NCBI GenBank assembly: GCA_963824225.1
Contig: CAWGOF010000003.1
Coordinates: forward strand, 1,426,001-1,490,000
Direction of reading: 5' to 3'
From: CAWGOF01 sp963824225
GTDB lineage: Bacteria > Acidobacteriota > Polarisedimenticolia > Polarisedimenticolales > Polarisedimenticolaceae
Length of the DNA: 64,000 nucleotides
The notes beneath the pieces were generated by a model, which made no database searches, was not told the origin of the DNA, and saw only the letters and a program-made list of their open reading frames with translations. The position numbers and the translations under genes are program-made. This document shows positions 15,401 to 23,256 of this stretch, piece by piece (positions within the stretch are counted from its first letter, which is position 1; every line of letters begins with the position of its first letter).

Positions 15401-17228
15401 TGGCACGCGACTCGAGCTGGGCCGTGACGCCGATCCGGTCGGCCGGAACGAGCGTGCCGTTGATGCGCAGCTCGGGTACCGTTCCGAGCGGGTGGATCAC
15501 GTCGACGTCGATGTGGTCGCGCCTGGCGCGCGAGCCGTCTTGCGGGGCGACGATCGCCGCGTTCGGCGCTGCGCTGCGCAGGAGCGACTCGAAGCTCGGG
15601 GTCGCGGGCGGCGCATGGGCTTCCGCGGGCACCTCGTCCTGCCGGGCGTCGGGCGGCGCGAGCCTGTGGCGCAGCGCCGCTTCGGCCTCCGTTCGCTCCG
15701 CGGTCGGTGCGCCCTCGCACGCGATGTCGACCTGGGCCGAGGGTGGACCCATGTCCTCGCGCCATGCGCGAGCCGCGTCGACCGCTCGGGCTCCGGGCCC
15801 GGTCAGCGTGCCGCGGACGTCGAACAGGCTGGCCCATGGGACGTGGACCACGCGCTCTCCCACGCGCACGCTGCAGCGTGCCGAGCCGCCGGGGCCGACG
15901 GGGAAATCGGCGACGACGAGCTCGGCCGAGCGGGCCTCGACGAACCGCGTTCCGCGATCGCCGACCCAGTCCGCGCCGCCCGCGAGCGGCCGGAGCGTCT
16001 CGGGAAGCGTCGCCGGGTCGATGCGCGCGACGTGGAGACCGGGGCGCACGCCCTCGATGTGCCATCGTCCGGTGAGGTCGGTGACCGCGCCCCAGCCGTT
16101 CTCGAGCCGTACGAGGACGCCCGGCACGCCCGGCTCGTCCTTGCCCGGGAGGCCGTTGGCGTCGTCGTCGATGAACACACGTCCGACGAGGTACGCCTCG
16201 TCGCGGAAGATTCCGGGCACGATCTCGACCGATGCGGTTGCCGTGTTCGAGCGCGCGACGAGGTTGCCCGGCGTCTCGGCCTCGATGTGGGCGGCGTTCG
16301 TCACGAGCCCCTCGTGCGCCGTGGGGACGACGATCGCGGCGAACGCGAGCGTGTGCGTCGTGCCCGGGAGCACGGGACCGAGGTCGAAGGTCAGCGTCCC
16401 GTTCGGCGCGATCTGCGGGTCGGCGACCGGACTCCCGTCGATGCGCGCCGTGCCTCGCGCGTAACGCATCGCCTGCGGGAGCTGGTCGACGAGCACGGCC
16501 TGCGGGAAGTCGGGCACCGTCCCCGCATGCCTCAGCTCGAGGACGAACGTCACCGAGTCGCCGGGCATGAGCGTCGAGCGATCGGCGCGCTTCGACAGCG
16601 TGAGCACCGGCGGGACGACACCCGTCGTGACCTCGTTGCTCGGGACGGGGCTCGCGCAGTCGACCGCGCGCACCTCGACCTCGGCGACGATCGTGCTGTC
16701 CGCCGCTGCGTCCGCGCGCACCGGTACGACGGCGACGAGCTGGGCGACGCCTTGGGGATCGAGGCCGGCGAGCGTCCACACCACGACCCGCGCCGTCGGA
16801 TCGTACGATCCGACCGCAGAGCTCGGGCCGGTCAGCGACACCGGCGCATCGAGCCCCGGATCGAGCGGCAGGCGCACCTCGACGCTCACGAGCGGCGAGG
16901 CACCCTCGTTGCGCAGCTCGACCGTGTAGGTCAGCGCATCACCCGGAGCGACCGTGCCTTCGGGCGCCACGCCGAGCGTGGCGACCGGAACGCAGTCGAT
17001 CCCGCGGACGCGCGTGACCACCTGGTTCGATGCGGACTGTCGGGACGTCGGGTGGCTGCCGGCGAGCGAGACGTAGCTCCCGTGGGCCACGTTGACGATG
17101 TCGGTACCGGGGGGCGTCTGGGCACGGATCGGCGCCGTGGCCAGGAGCGCGAGCAGGAGTGCGGTCTTGGCCCAGGCGGAGGCGCCCGCCTGTCGTAGGA
17201 CCGAGCTCAGATTGGCGAAGCGGCCCAT
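12477..17228 (-). CDS. Giant surface/outer-membrane protein with DUF11 repeats and a C-terminal barrel-like region (1583 aa)
   Basis: Order of parts: signal peptide to about residue 36 (ALLLALLATAPIRAQ); two DUF11-type beta-sandwich repeats at about 75-180 and 210-330 (APGDALTYTVELRNEG, MPGDSVTFVLELRHAG); an SdrD-B/carboxypeptidase-regulatory-like module near 345-430 (GRVFIDDDANGLPGKDEPGV); Ig-like regions to about 760; then about 800 residues of alternating strands with aromatic ends, such as HEALTANLM-type Ig sequence giving way to YSLDPYSGTILFRSP and GYGAETGYLAARNIWLVTGYN, ending GPFLGLRFKFDES. The last part looks like a large outer-membrane beta-barrel. It lies downstream of two smaller DUF11 genes on the same strand and probably assembles with them at the cell surface. 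Confidence 0.8.
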   Translation of the reverse strand: MGRFANLSSVLRQAGASAWAKTALLLALLATAPIRAQTPPGTDIVNVAHGSYVSLAGSHPTSRQSASNQVVTRVRGIDCVPVATLGVAPEGTVAPGDALTYTVELRNEGASPLVSVEVRLPLDPGLDAPVSLTGPSSAVGSYDPTARVVVWTLAGLDPQGVAQLVAVVPVRADAAADSTIVAEVEVRAVDCASPVPSNEVTTGVVPPVLTLSKRADRSTLMPGDSVTFVLELRHAGTVPDFPQAVLVDQLPQAMRYARGTARIDGSPVADPQIAPNGTLTFDLGPVLPGTTHTLAFAAIVVPTAHEGLVTNAAHIEAETPGNLVARSNTATASVEIVPGIFRDEAYLVGRVFIDDDANGLPGKDEPGVPGVLVRLENGWGAVTDLTGRWHIEGVRPGLHVARIDPATLPETLRPLAGGADWVGDRGTRFVEARSAELVVADFPVGPGGSARCSVRVGERVVHVPWASLFDVRGTLTGPGARAVDAARAWREDMGPPSAQVDIACEGAPTAERTEAEAALRHRLAPPDARQDEVPAEAHAPPATPSFESLLRSAAPNAAIVAPQDGSRARRDHIDVDVIHPLGTVPELRINGTLVPADRIGVTAQLESRAIAATRFVGLALAAGANVIVLRTGEGDAAQVARITVTLPGDPVELRLATADVWIADRVTPAILVIEAVDVAGVRSHHALTANLMIEGAEPVAPDPDPDTDGYQVRLNDGIAEVALAPLTVPGRIHVLAASNNLEAEEFLPVRPSRGAWQATGLVEGHLAGDAGVEGDGGRPPSLEDEITDDGGRVAVFARGPVGSASTVTISVDTDRDPDETRHANYFAPDLFYPVSGDASVRTNESPTQGPVFVRYDSPNGFAQWGDFSTGFDRTELSRYDRRLTGATGRFGDDRITFEGFGASTDQQVVRDVFESDGTSGPYLLSRSPVVAGSEAVFLEVHDRFRTDEVISRRAMRRDADYSLDPYSGTILFRSPIAAFEGGLDPVRVVVLYEAAGGGDDQLAIGGRVALQATKTFDLGASAIVEERIGEDLALYGTELRWRPRPGTTVELEAAASDVETSETALRFEVASRTGNALDWGVAYLDLPAQFDNPTYLGSPELGSERLSGKLEWRPSDAWRVRGEAFSLEDEANDLQQRVVALDVRRAIGRMTGLLGAKLAASENPTTGEATSPLVTVGIGGPIAGRWSADVLHEHALADESVAGYPTRTAAGVAYQIDDGTKAFLKQEWQSSNDGPDRDRTLAGIESRVGRYGRALAQYSLEDAVDGYVVRSLTGVETAMPAGERGSIAASASKVRTSLGDSSADYTSLTAGYEHRAGHHVIGTRYEIRLGEADDRHLFTAAGTFHPQDALTLFVRERLFLTDPDTGDRAWRDEGLVGVAFRPRGHGFRFLARLDHTGADGTPTGSGAIAPGGVYTTPSSSFFATPQPTGTTGIGTGYDRAFGDRGWIAFSVAAGARLARDHRIGWTVTARRVDGDEVTGAGSTSTSLLALHYTGAIHPRLTIGLSARRFAERTTDVASYGYGAETGYLAARNIWLVTGYNFAGIDDDAFPGLDRAEEGPFLGLRFKFDESSLKSLSDLRLDRP

Positions 17229-17304
17229 CGGTTGCCGTCCGTCCGAAAGGACGGGGCGGGACGGCCCGGAATGGACCGTCCCGCCCCTGCGGAGAGCAAC
17301 GTCG

Positions 17305-18210
17305 CTAGTTGATCTGCACCTGGAACGTGACCGTGGCCGATGCCGCGGGGGCCAGCGTTCCGATGCTCACCGTGATCTCACCGGGGTTCGTCAAGTTGAA
17401 GTCCGCCTCGTCGTCGAGGTTCACGTCGGTCTTGCCGATCCCGTTGAGGATGATCGTACCCGCCTGGTACGTCGTGAACCCCGGGATCGGATCGGTCAGC
17501 ACGATGTTGACCGCGTTCGCCGAGCCGTTGTTCGTGACGACGATCGTGTAGGTCAGAATCGCCAGCGGCGGCTGGTCGCCGAGCGGCGCCACGGACTTCA
17601 CGACCGCGAGGTCCGGAGCGTCGACCGTCGTCGTGTCGGTCGCGGAATCGGATTCGCCGGCGTCGAACACCGAGGTCCCGGTGATCGTCGTCTGGTCGCT
17701 CGTGCCGTTCGCCGTGCCGGCCGGAACCTGGACGCACAGGATCGTGTCGAGCGTTCCGTTCGCCGCGAGGGCGCCCGTGTCGACCGCGGCTCCGCCGCCC
17801 GTGTTGGCCAGCGGCGTGTCGATGCCCGGCTCGTAGGTCCCGACGACGCCGACGTCGTGGTACAGCGTGCCGGTCCAGGACTGCGTGCTGGCGGTCGTCA
17901 GGTCGACCGTGTCCGAGCCGTTGCCGGTGTTCGTGACGACGTGGGCGTAGCACACGAGATCGCCCGGGTCGGCGCTCGAGGCGAGGGCGGCGGGCGAGAT
18001 GTCGACGCCCGCGACCTGGGCCACGGTCGTCGTGACCGTGTTCGACAGCTCGCTCAGCGCGTTCCCGTTGACGTCCTCGAAGTTCACGGTCGCCGTGTTG
18101 GTGATCGCCGTGCCGGCCGGGGTCCCGAGGGCCCAGGCGGCCGGGGCGGCGAGCGCGAGCAGGGCCAGCACGGCCCCTCCCAGCGCCCATCGTGTCGTCG
18201 CGTTGCTCAT
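17305..18210 (-). CDS. Secreted DUF11-repeat protein (301 aa)
   Basis: Signal peptide WALGGAVLALLALAAPAAWA, then a domain beginning GTAITNTATVNFEDVNGN, a middle domain with two Cys (DLVCYAHVVTNTGNGSDTV and LDTILCVQVPAGTANGT), and a DUF11 repeat at about 200-300 (DLAVVKSVAPLGDQPPLAILTYTIVVTNNGSANAVNIVLTDPIP). DUF11 modules are beta-sandwich building blocks of surface layers and extracellular fibres. ATG 18210 has GAGGTG 8 nt upstream. It is separated by 76 bp from the giant DUF11 gene downstream and 64 bp from the single-domain gene upstream; the three are co-directional. Confidence 0.82.
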   Translation of the reverse strand: MSNATTRWALGGAVLALLALAAPAAWALGTPAGTAITNTATVNFEDVNGNALSELSNTVTTTVAQVAGVDISPAALASSADPGDLVCYAHVVTNTGNGSDTVDLTTASTQSWTGTLYHDVGVVGTYEPGIDTPLANTGGGAAVDTGALAANGTLDTILCVQVPAGTANGTSDQTTITGTSVFDAGESDSATDTTTVDAPDLAVVKSVAPLGDQPPLAILTYTIVVTNNGSANAVNIVLTDPIPGFTTYQAGTIILNGIGKTDVNLDDEADFNLTNPGEITVSIGTLAPAASATVTFQVQIN

Positions 18211-18274
18211 CACGTACACCTCAAGTTGGAGTTGTCTCTCTGGGTTCAGGCCGCGGCGCGACGCGCGACACGGC

Positions 18275-18799
18275 TCACTGGATCCGGACCTTGAACAGGA
18301 CCTCGCGCTCCTCGCCCGGGGCGAGCGGCTCGCGGAACGTCCAGCGCAGGTTCGTGTAGGACGTCGCCGGTGCGGGCACCTCGCGGACCGTCCCATCGGC
18401 CTGCTTCACCGACAGGCGTGCGGGAAACACCTGCCAGCTCTTTCCCCCATCGAGACTGGCGTCGACCTTCGCACCTGCGGTCGACACGGACGCCATGTCG
18501 AGCGTCGTGCCCGGCGGGACCGGGTCCTCGACGTTCGTGTTGATTGCCGGACGATCGCCGACGTTCAAGGTGCGAATCGTGTAGACGAGCGTGTCGCCCG
18601 GCGTCGCGGCCTCGACCGGCTCGCGATACGTCACCTGGCGGCCATCGGCCTCGGTGCGGACCTTCTCGCGCTCGACGCGGACCTCGACGTTGACCGACGG
18701 CTTGCCCGGCGGAACCGAGAGGGCCCGTGTGGGTGCGCTCGCGAAGACGAGCGGCAGGACGAACGCGAAAGCTGCGGCAATGCGTGTGGACGCGTGCAT
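18275..18799 (-). CDS. Secreted single-domain DUF11-like protein (174 aa)
   Basis: The signal peptide (IAAAFAFVLPLVFASAPTRA) is followed by one sandwich domain: VEAATPGDTLVYTIRTLNVGDRPAINTNVEDPVPPGTTLD and a final strand ending PLAPGEEREVLFKVRIQ. The TPGDTLVYTI and VPPGT elements are the DUF11 core. The preferred start is ATG 18799, immediately before the leader; a longer frame would add a Gly/Arg-rich segment with no homology. It is the first of the three DUF11 genes and probably the first gene of their transcript, with the AT-rich region at 18900-19000 as its likely control region. Confidence 0.78.
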   Translation of the reverse strand: MHASTRIAAAFAFVLPLVFASAPTRALSVPPGKPSVNVEVRVEREKVRTEADGRQVTYREPVEAATPGDTLVYTIRTLNVGDRPAINTNVEDPVPPGTTLDMASVSTAGAKVDASLDGGKSWQVFPARLSVKQADGTVREVPAPATSYTNLRWTFREPLAPGEEREVLFKVRIQ

Positions 18800-19096
18800 C
18801 GGTCGACCCCTTCGTCCAAGGGCGGCGCCCCCTCGGCGTCCCCCTCCGCCGGGTCCGCCGTGCACCACCCCGCCCGCGACCGTGTCGTCGCGGACAGAAA
18901 CGATGAAGAACATAGGAACGCCGAATACACGAGCAAACGCTGATAGTTATCGACCGGATGCAGAAATTGATCTTTTGGTACTACATCAGATCAAAATAAG
19001 CCCGGCCCACGTCACCGCGGCGGGCTGGCTCGGGGTTCTTGTAGGTGTGCAGGCGCCGACTAGTTCGAGAGTCGAAACTGTTCGTACACTGTACGG
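18800..19096. other. Divergent intergenic region with an AT-rich core
   Basis: 297 bp without a gene between the DUF11 cluster (minus) and the subtilase gene (plus). The segment 18900-19000 is far more AT-rich than the surrounding DNA. On the minus strand TTGCTC and TATGTT separated by 16 bp (near 18906-18933) could be the DUF11 promoter. Inverted arms TTGATC and GATCAA lie around 18968-18997. I see no RNA gene in it. Confidence 0.45.
19083..19095. promoter_or_regulatory. 13-bp palindrome and TACACT box touching the subtilase start
   Basis: CGTACA-C-TGTACG is a perfect inverted repeat with a one-base centre, ending one base before the ATG at 19097. It includes TACACT at 19085-19090, a -10-like box 6 nt from the ATG. 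A protein bound here would block transcription or translation initiation, so it is a candidate operator. No second copy was noticed in the region. Confidence 0.4.
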
Positions 19097-20890
19097 ATGC
19101 GCGCGCTCGGTCTGATCGTCTGCGCTCTGGCGAGCGCCGCTCTCGCGGCGACGCCCGAGCACGACAAGATCGACCCGCTGCTGCGCGCGCGTCCGGAGCA
19201 CGAGCCGACCGAGGTGCTCATCGTCCTCGACGAGCAGGCCGACCTCTCGAACCTCGGCGCCGTGCGAACCAAGGAGGAGCGCGGCCGGCTCGTGTACGAG
19301 CGGCTGCGCGAGCAGGCCGATCGATCGCAGGCGCCGCTCCTCGCGATGCTCCGCGCGCGCGGGATCGAGCACCGACCGTTCTGGATCGTCAACGCGGTGT
19401 GGGCCCGGACCGACCTCGCGTCGATGGTCGAGATCGCGCGGAGGCCCGAGATCGATCGCGTCGAGCCGAACCCTCGTGTGCACACGTCGATTCCGCGCCC
19501 CGAGCGCACCGACGCCGGCCTAGCGCGCGCCGGAATCGAATGGAACGTGCTGCAGGTCGGGGCCGATGCCGTGTGGGCGCTCGGCTTCACCGGCTCAGGC
19601 GTCGTCATCGGCGGGCAGGACACGGGCTACAGCTGGGCCCACCCGGCGATCCGTGAGACCTACCGCGGCTGGAACGGCACGTCTGCGAGCCACGCCTACA
19701 ACTGGCACGACGCGATCCACGCGGGCAACGGGCCGTGCCTCCACGATGCGAGCGCCCCGTGCGACGACGACGGCCACGGCACGCACACGATGGGCACGAT
19801 GGTCGGCGACGACGGCGCTGCGAACCAGATCGGCATCGCTCCGGGCGCGCGGTGGATCGGCTGCCGCAACATGAACCTCGGCGACGGCACGCCCGCGACC
19901 TACACCGAGTGCTTCCAGTGGTTCCTCGCGCCGACGAACCTGCTGGGCCAGAACCCCGATCCGTCGAAGGCACCCGACGTGATCAACAACTCGTGGGGCT
20001 GCCCGCCGAGCGAGGGCTGCTCGGCGAACACGCTCAAGACGGTGATCGAGAGCGTCCGCGCAGCGGGCATCGTCGTCGTGGCGTCCGCGGGAAACGCCGG
20101 GCCGTCATGCAGCACGATCCACGAGCCACCGCCGCTCTACGACGCGTCGTTCAGCGTCGGCGCGACCGATTCGGGCGACGCGATCACGACGTTCAGCAGC
20201 CGCGGGCCGGTGACGATCGATGGCAGCAACCGTCCGAAGCCCGACGTCGTCGCGCCCGGGTTGTTCGTGCGCTCGGCGTGGCCCGGGGGCAGCTACGCGG
20301 TCCTGAGCGGCACGAGCATGGCCGGACCCCACGTGGCCGGCCTCGTCGCGCTCCTGCTCGACGCGCGACCCGACCTGCGCGGGCGTGTCGACGAGATCGA
20401 GGCGATCATCGAGCGCTCGGCCGTGCCGCACACCCCGGCCCAGTCGTGCGGCGGAGACGTCATCGGCGTCTCCGTGCCCAACAACGTGTACGGCAAGGGG
20501 CGCGTCGACGCGCTCGACATGCTCGAGAGCGACGCGGATGCAGATGGCACGGCGAACCTCGAGGACTGCGCGCCGATCGACGCCTCGACCTGGGCCGCGC
20601 CCGCGGCCGTGACCACGCTGCGGTTTCCGGGACCGGGGACGTCGGGCCTGTCGTGGACCGCGCCCGCGGGCGCCGGATCCTGGGCTCCGCGGTACGACGT
20701 GCTGCGCGCCTCCTCGGCCACGGGCTTCGACTCGGCCGTGTGCCTCGGCACCGACCTCGCCACGACCTCGCTCACGGACGCGGCGGTGCCGAGCGGGGCG
20801 TTCTTCTACCTCGTGCGGACGCGCAACGCGTGCGGCGAGGCGACCCTGCCCGGCACGGACGGCCTCGCTCGGACGCTTCCCGACTGCTGA
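19097..20890 (+). CDS. Secreted S8 subtilisin-family serine protease (597 aa)
   Basis: Signal peptide to about residue 18, an inhibitor-I9-like propeptide to about 140, then the catalytic domain with Asp175 (GGQDTGYSW), His227 (DDGHGTHTMG), oxyanion Asn333 (ASAGNAGPS) and Ser407 (SGTSMAGPHVAGL). All four key residues are present, so the protease should be active outside the cytoplasm. The last 120 residues hold a fibronectin-like region that ends FFYLVRTRNACGEATLPGTD and a final Cys, a C-terminal module also seen in the small secreted protein at 63097-63432. A candidate operator overlaps the start. Confidence 0.93.
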   Translation: MRALGLIVCALASAALAATPEHDKIDPLLRARPEHEPTEVLIVLDEQADLSNLGAVRTKEERGRLVYERLREQADRSQAPLLAMLRARGIEHRPFWIVNAVWARTDLASMVEIARRPEIDRVEPNPRVHTSIPRPERTDAGLARAGIEWNVLQVGADAVWALGFTGSGVVIGGQDTGYSWAHPAIRETYRGWNGTSASHAYNWHDAIHAGNGPCLHDASAPCDDDGHGTHTMGTMVGDDGAANQIGIAPGARWIGCRNMNLGDGTPATYTECFQWFLAPTNLLGQNPDPSKAPDVINNSWGCPPSEGCSANTLKTVIESVRAAGIVVVASAGNAGPSCSTIHEPPPLYDASFSVGATDSGDAITTFSSRGPVTIDGSNRPKPDVVAPGLFVRSAWPGGSYAVLSGTSMAGPHVAGLVALLLDARPDLRGRVDEIEAIIERSAVPHTPAQSCGGDVIGVSVPNNVYGKGRVDALDMLESDADADGTANLEDCAPIDASTWAAPAAVTTLRFPGPGTSGLSWTAPAGAGSWAPRYDVLRASSATGFDSAVCLGTDLATTSLTDAAVPSGAFFYLVRTRNACGEATLPGTDGLARTLPDC

Positions 20891-20973
20891 CCGGCACACC
20901 CGGCGACCTGGCGGTATCCTGACACCGTCGCCCGACGGCCCGTATGGAGCGGGCCCGCGCGGAGGGAGTTCCC

Positions 20974-21312
20974 GTGAAGAAGCTCGTGATCACGACGCTC
21001 GTGCTCGCCCTGGCCCTGACGCTCGGCCTCCCGGCCGTCAGCGGCGACGAGGCCAAGGACGTCAAGCTCTCCGGCTGGATCACCGACGAGTGGTGCGGCG
21101 CGGCGAACGCGAACGCCGACGGCGCGAGCTGCGCGCGGCACTGCGCGAAGAACGGGGCCCAGCTCGTGCTGTTCAGCGACGGCAAGCTGTACAAGCTGTC
21201 CGACCAGAAAGTCGCGCTCGAGCACGTGGGCCACAAGGTCGACGTCAGCGGCAAGCTGAAGGGCGAGGATACGATCGAGGTCGCGAAGATCGAGGCCTGC
21301 GACAAGTGCTGA
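20974..21312 (+). CDS. Small secreted DUF5818-like protein (112 aa)
   Basis: GTG 20974 has a good ribosome binding site (GGAGGGAG) and begins a typical signal peptide (KKLVITTLVLALALTLGLPAVSG). The mature part reads LSGWITDEWCGAAN, ASCARHCAKNGAQLVLFSDG, KLYKLSDQ and HVGHKVDVSGKLKGEDTIEV, the conserved order of a small periplasmic beta-barrel-like family common in Acidobacteria and planctomycete genomes and usually annotated DUF5818. Conserved Cys and His (WCG, CARHC, final CDKC) could bind metal or form disulfides. It stands alone after the subtilase gene; the function is not established. Confidence 0.78.
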   Translation: MKKLVITTLVLALALTLGLPAVSGDEAKDVKLSGWITDEWCGAANANADGASCARHCAKNGAQLVLFSDGKLYKLSDQKVALEHVGHKVDVSGKLKGEDTIEVAKIEACDKC

Positions 21313-21319
21313 GTAGAGC

Positions 21320-22111
21320 TCACTCTCCTCGCAGCAACTCGAGGAGGTGGGTGACGACGGCGGGCTTGCCGAAGACGACGTCGTGGACCGCGCCGCCGCC
21401 CTCCACGTCCCGGCGCTCGACCTCGACGTAGCGTCCGCCAGCTTCGGTCACGAGCAGCTCGGTCGCCGCGACGTCCCAGTCGCGGAGCCCGAAGTCGACC
21501 ATCGCCCCCACACTGCCCTCGATCGCCAGCGCATGGCCGAAGCAGTCGGCGTACGTGCGGACGCACGGGTGTCTGGCGACGATCCGCTCGAACACGTCGA
21601 GACGATCGACGGCGACGAACTGCCGGCGGTCGCCGATCGCCACGATCTCGTCGGCGACCGACTCGGGATCGGCGAGCTGCAGCCGGTCGGGACCGCGGAA
21701 CGCCCCGCGCCCTGCCGCAGCGTGATACCGGCGACCGAGGCCCGGAAGATCGATCAGTCCGACGATCGTTCGACCTTCGTGGCGTAGGGCGAGGATCGTC
21801 CCGTAGAGCGGCACGCGGTGCCTTAGGCTCAGCGTCCCGTCGATCGGGTCGATGACCCACTCGAACGGCGAGCGCCCGGGCCGTCTCTCGCGCTCCTCGC
21901 CGAGAACTGCGTGGTCGGGAAACAACTCGGCGAGGCGCTCGCGGATCCGGTCCTCGATCGCCAGGTCGACCTCGGTGACGAACGAGCGATCGGCCTTGCG
22001 CCGGTGCGTGAAGCCCCGGCCGAGCGCTTCGAGAACGATCGCCCGCGTCTCGTCGGCGATCGCGAGCGCCGCTGTCAGGTACCGCTCGAGCTCGGGGGCG
22101 TCAGGTCTCAC
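21320..22111 (-). CDS. Inositol monophosphatase-family phosphatase, possibly histidinol-phosphatase (263 aa)
   Basis: Metal-binding motifs of the Mg-dependent IMPase/FBPase superfamily are complete: TEVDLAIE, GEE (72-73), DPIDGT (88-93) and the late DFGLRDWDVAA. The enzyme should hydrolyse a phosphomonoester such as inositol-1-phosphate or histidinol phosphate in the cytoplasm; the DPIDGTLSLRHRVPLYGTILAL stretch is closer to the HisN branch, but I would not fix the substrate. The GTG start at 22111 lies 7 nt after a TACACT box. It is divergent from the sulfite dehydrogenase gene. Confidence 0.87.
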   Translation of the reverse strand: MRPDAPELERYLTAALAIADETRAIVLEALGRGFTHRRKADRSFVTEVDLAIEDRIRERLAELFPDHAVLGEERERRPGRSPFEWVIDPIDGTLSLRHRVPLYGTILALRHEGRTIVGLIDLPGLGRRYHAAAGRGAFRGPDRLQLADPESVADEIVAIGDRRQFVAVDRLDVFERIVARHPCVRTYADCFGHALAIEGSVGAMVDFGLRDWDVAATELLVTEAGGRYVEVERRDVEGGGAVHDVVFGKPAVVTHLLELLRGE

Positions 22112-22118
22112 CCCGCAC

Positions 22119-22128
22119 AGTGTAGACT
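22119..22128. promoter_or_regulatory. Overlapping divergent -10 boxes between the phosphatase and sulfite dehydrogenase genes
   Basis: Plus strand TAGACT (22123-22128) ends 6 nt before ATG 22135. Minus strand TACACT (22119-22124) ends 7 nt before GTG 22111. The two boxes overlap in ten base pairs, so the two genes, only 23 bp apart, would be transcribed divergently and both without a leader. RNA polymerase could not occupy both at once. Confidence 0.45.
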
Positions 22129-22134
22129 CGGCCG

Positions 22135-23256
22135 ATGGTCGATCGGCGCCAGTTCCTCGAGCTCTCGAGCCTCGCCGTCCTCGGGGGTCTCGTGGGCCGG
22201 GCGCACGAGCCGTCTCGCGAGCTTCTGGTCCACAGCCTGCGGCCCGAGAACCTGGCGACGCCGATCGAATGGTTCGACCGCGCGATCACGCCGACCGACG
22301 TGTTCTTCGTGCGCAGCCACTTCGGCGCGCCCTCGGCGCGCGGGAAGCTCGGCCTGCGCGTCGACGGGCTCGTCTCGCGCTCGCTCGATCTCTCGCTCGA
22401 CGACCTGGCGGCGCTGCCGCAGGCCGACGTGACGGCGGTGCTCCAGTGTGCGGGAAACGGCCGCGCGCTCCACGAGCCGCGCGTACCGGGGATCCAGTGG
22501 GTCCACGGCGCGATGGGCCAGGCGACGTGGAGCGGCGTGCGCTTGCGCGATCTGCTCGACCGTGCGGGGATCGCCTCCGCTGCGGCGCACGTGGCGCTCG
22601 ATGCGCGGGACGTCGCGCCGACGCCGACGACACCGGCGTTCGAGCGCTCGATCCCCCGCGAGCGCGCGCTCGATCCGACGACGCTCGTCGCGCTGCGGAT
22701 GAACGGCGAGCCGTTGACTCTGGCCCACGGCGCGCCGCTCCGGCTCGTCCTGCCCGGCTGGGCCGGAAACCACTGGGTCAAGTGGCTGCGCGCGATCCGC
22801 CCGCAGGCCGAGCCGACGGGCGGCTTCTTCATGCAGACCGCGTACCGCCTGCCGCGAGAGCCGGTCGAGCCGGGCGCCGCCGTGCCTCCCGAGAGCACGG
22901 TGCCCGTGACCACGTTCCCCATCAAGTCGATCATCGCGCGCCCGACCGACGGAAGCATGGTGCCGCGCGGCACGCAGGAAGTCGTGGGCGTCGCGTTCTC
23001 CGGCGAAGCGTCGATCGCCCGGGTCGAGCTGAGCCTCGACGGCGGCGCGTCATGGCGTCCCGCGGCGCTCGAGGGCCCGGGCGGGGTCGGTCGCTGGCAG
23101 GTGTTCCGCCTGCGCTTCGAGGCCCAGCCTGGGACGATGCGGGCGGTCGTGCGGGCGATCGACGCGCAGGGTGCCGTACAGCCCGAGCGCGCGCAGTGGA
23201 ACCCGAGCGGGTATTTCTGGAACGGCTGGCACTCGGTCAAATGGAACGTCGCATGA
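22135..23256 (+). CDS. Molybdopterin sulfite oxidase/dehydrogenase, SorA/SoxC-like (373 aa)
   Basis: The N-terminus DRRQFLELSSLAVLGG is a twin-arginine signal, expected for a folded molybdenum enzyme. TDVFFVRSHFGAP, LQCAGNGR (Mo ligand Cys105) and PGWAGNHWVKWLRAI form the Moco domain. From about residue 265 the Mo-Co dimerisation domain follows (PIKSIIARPTDG, SLDGGASW, NPSGYFWNGWH). The enzyme oxidises sulfite to sulfate in the periplasm and passes electrons to cytochrome c. The downstream dihaem cytochrome gene starts inside its stop codon (ATGA), the arrangement of SorAB-type sulfite dehydrogenases. Confidence 0.9.
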   Translation: MVDRRQFLELSSLAVLGGLVGRAHEPSRELLVHSLRPENLATPIEWFDRAITPTDVFFVRSHFGAPSARGKLGLRVDGLVSRSLDLSLDDLAALPQADVTAVLQCAGNGRALHEPRVPGIQWVHGAMGQATWSGVRLRDLLDRAGIASAAAHVALDARDVAPTPTTPAFERSIPRERALDPTTLVALRMNGEPLTLAHGAPLRLVLPGWAGNHWVKWLRAIRPQAEPTGGFFMQTAYRLPREPVEPGAAVPPESTVPVTTFPIKSIIARPTDGSMVPRGTQEVVGVAFSGEASIARVELSLDGGASWRPAALEGPGGVGRWQVFRLRFEAQPGTMRAVVRAIDAQGAVQPERAQWNPSGYFWNGWHSVKWNVA

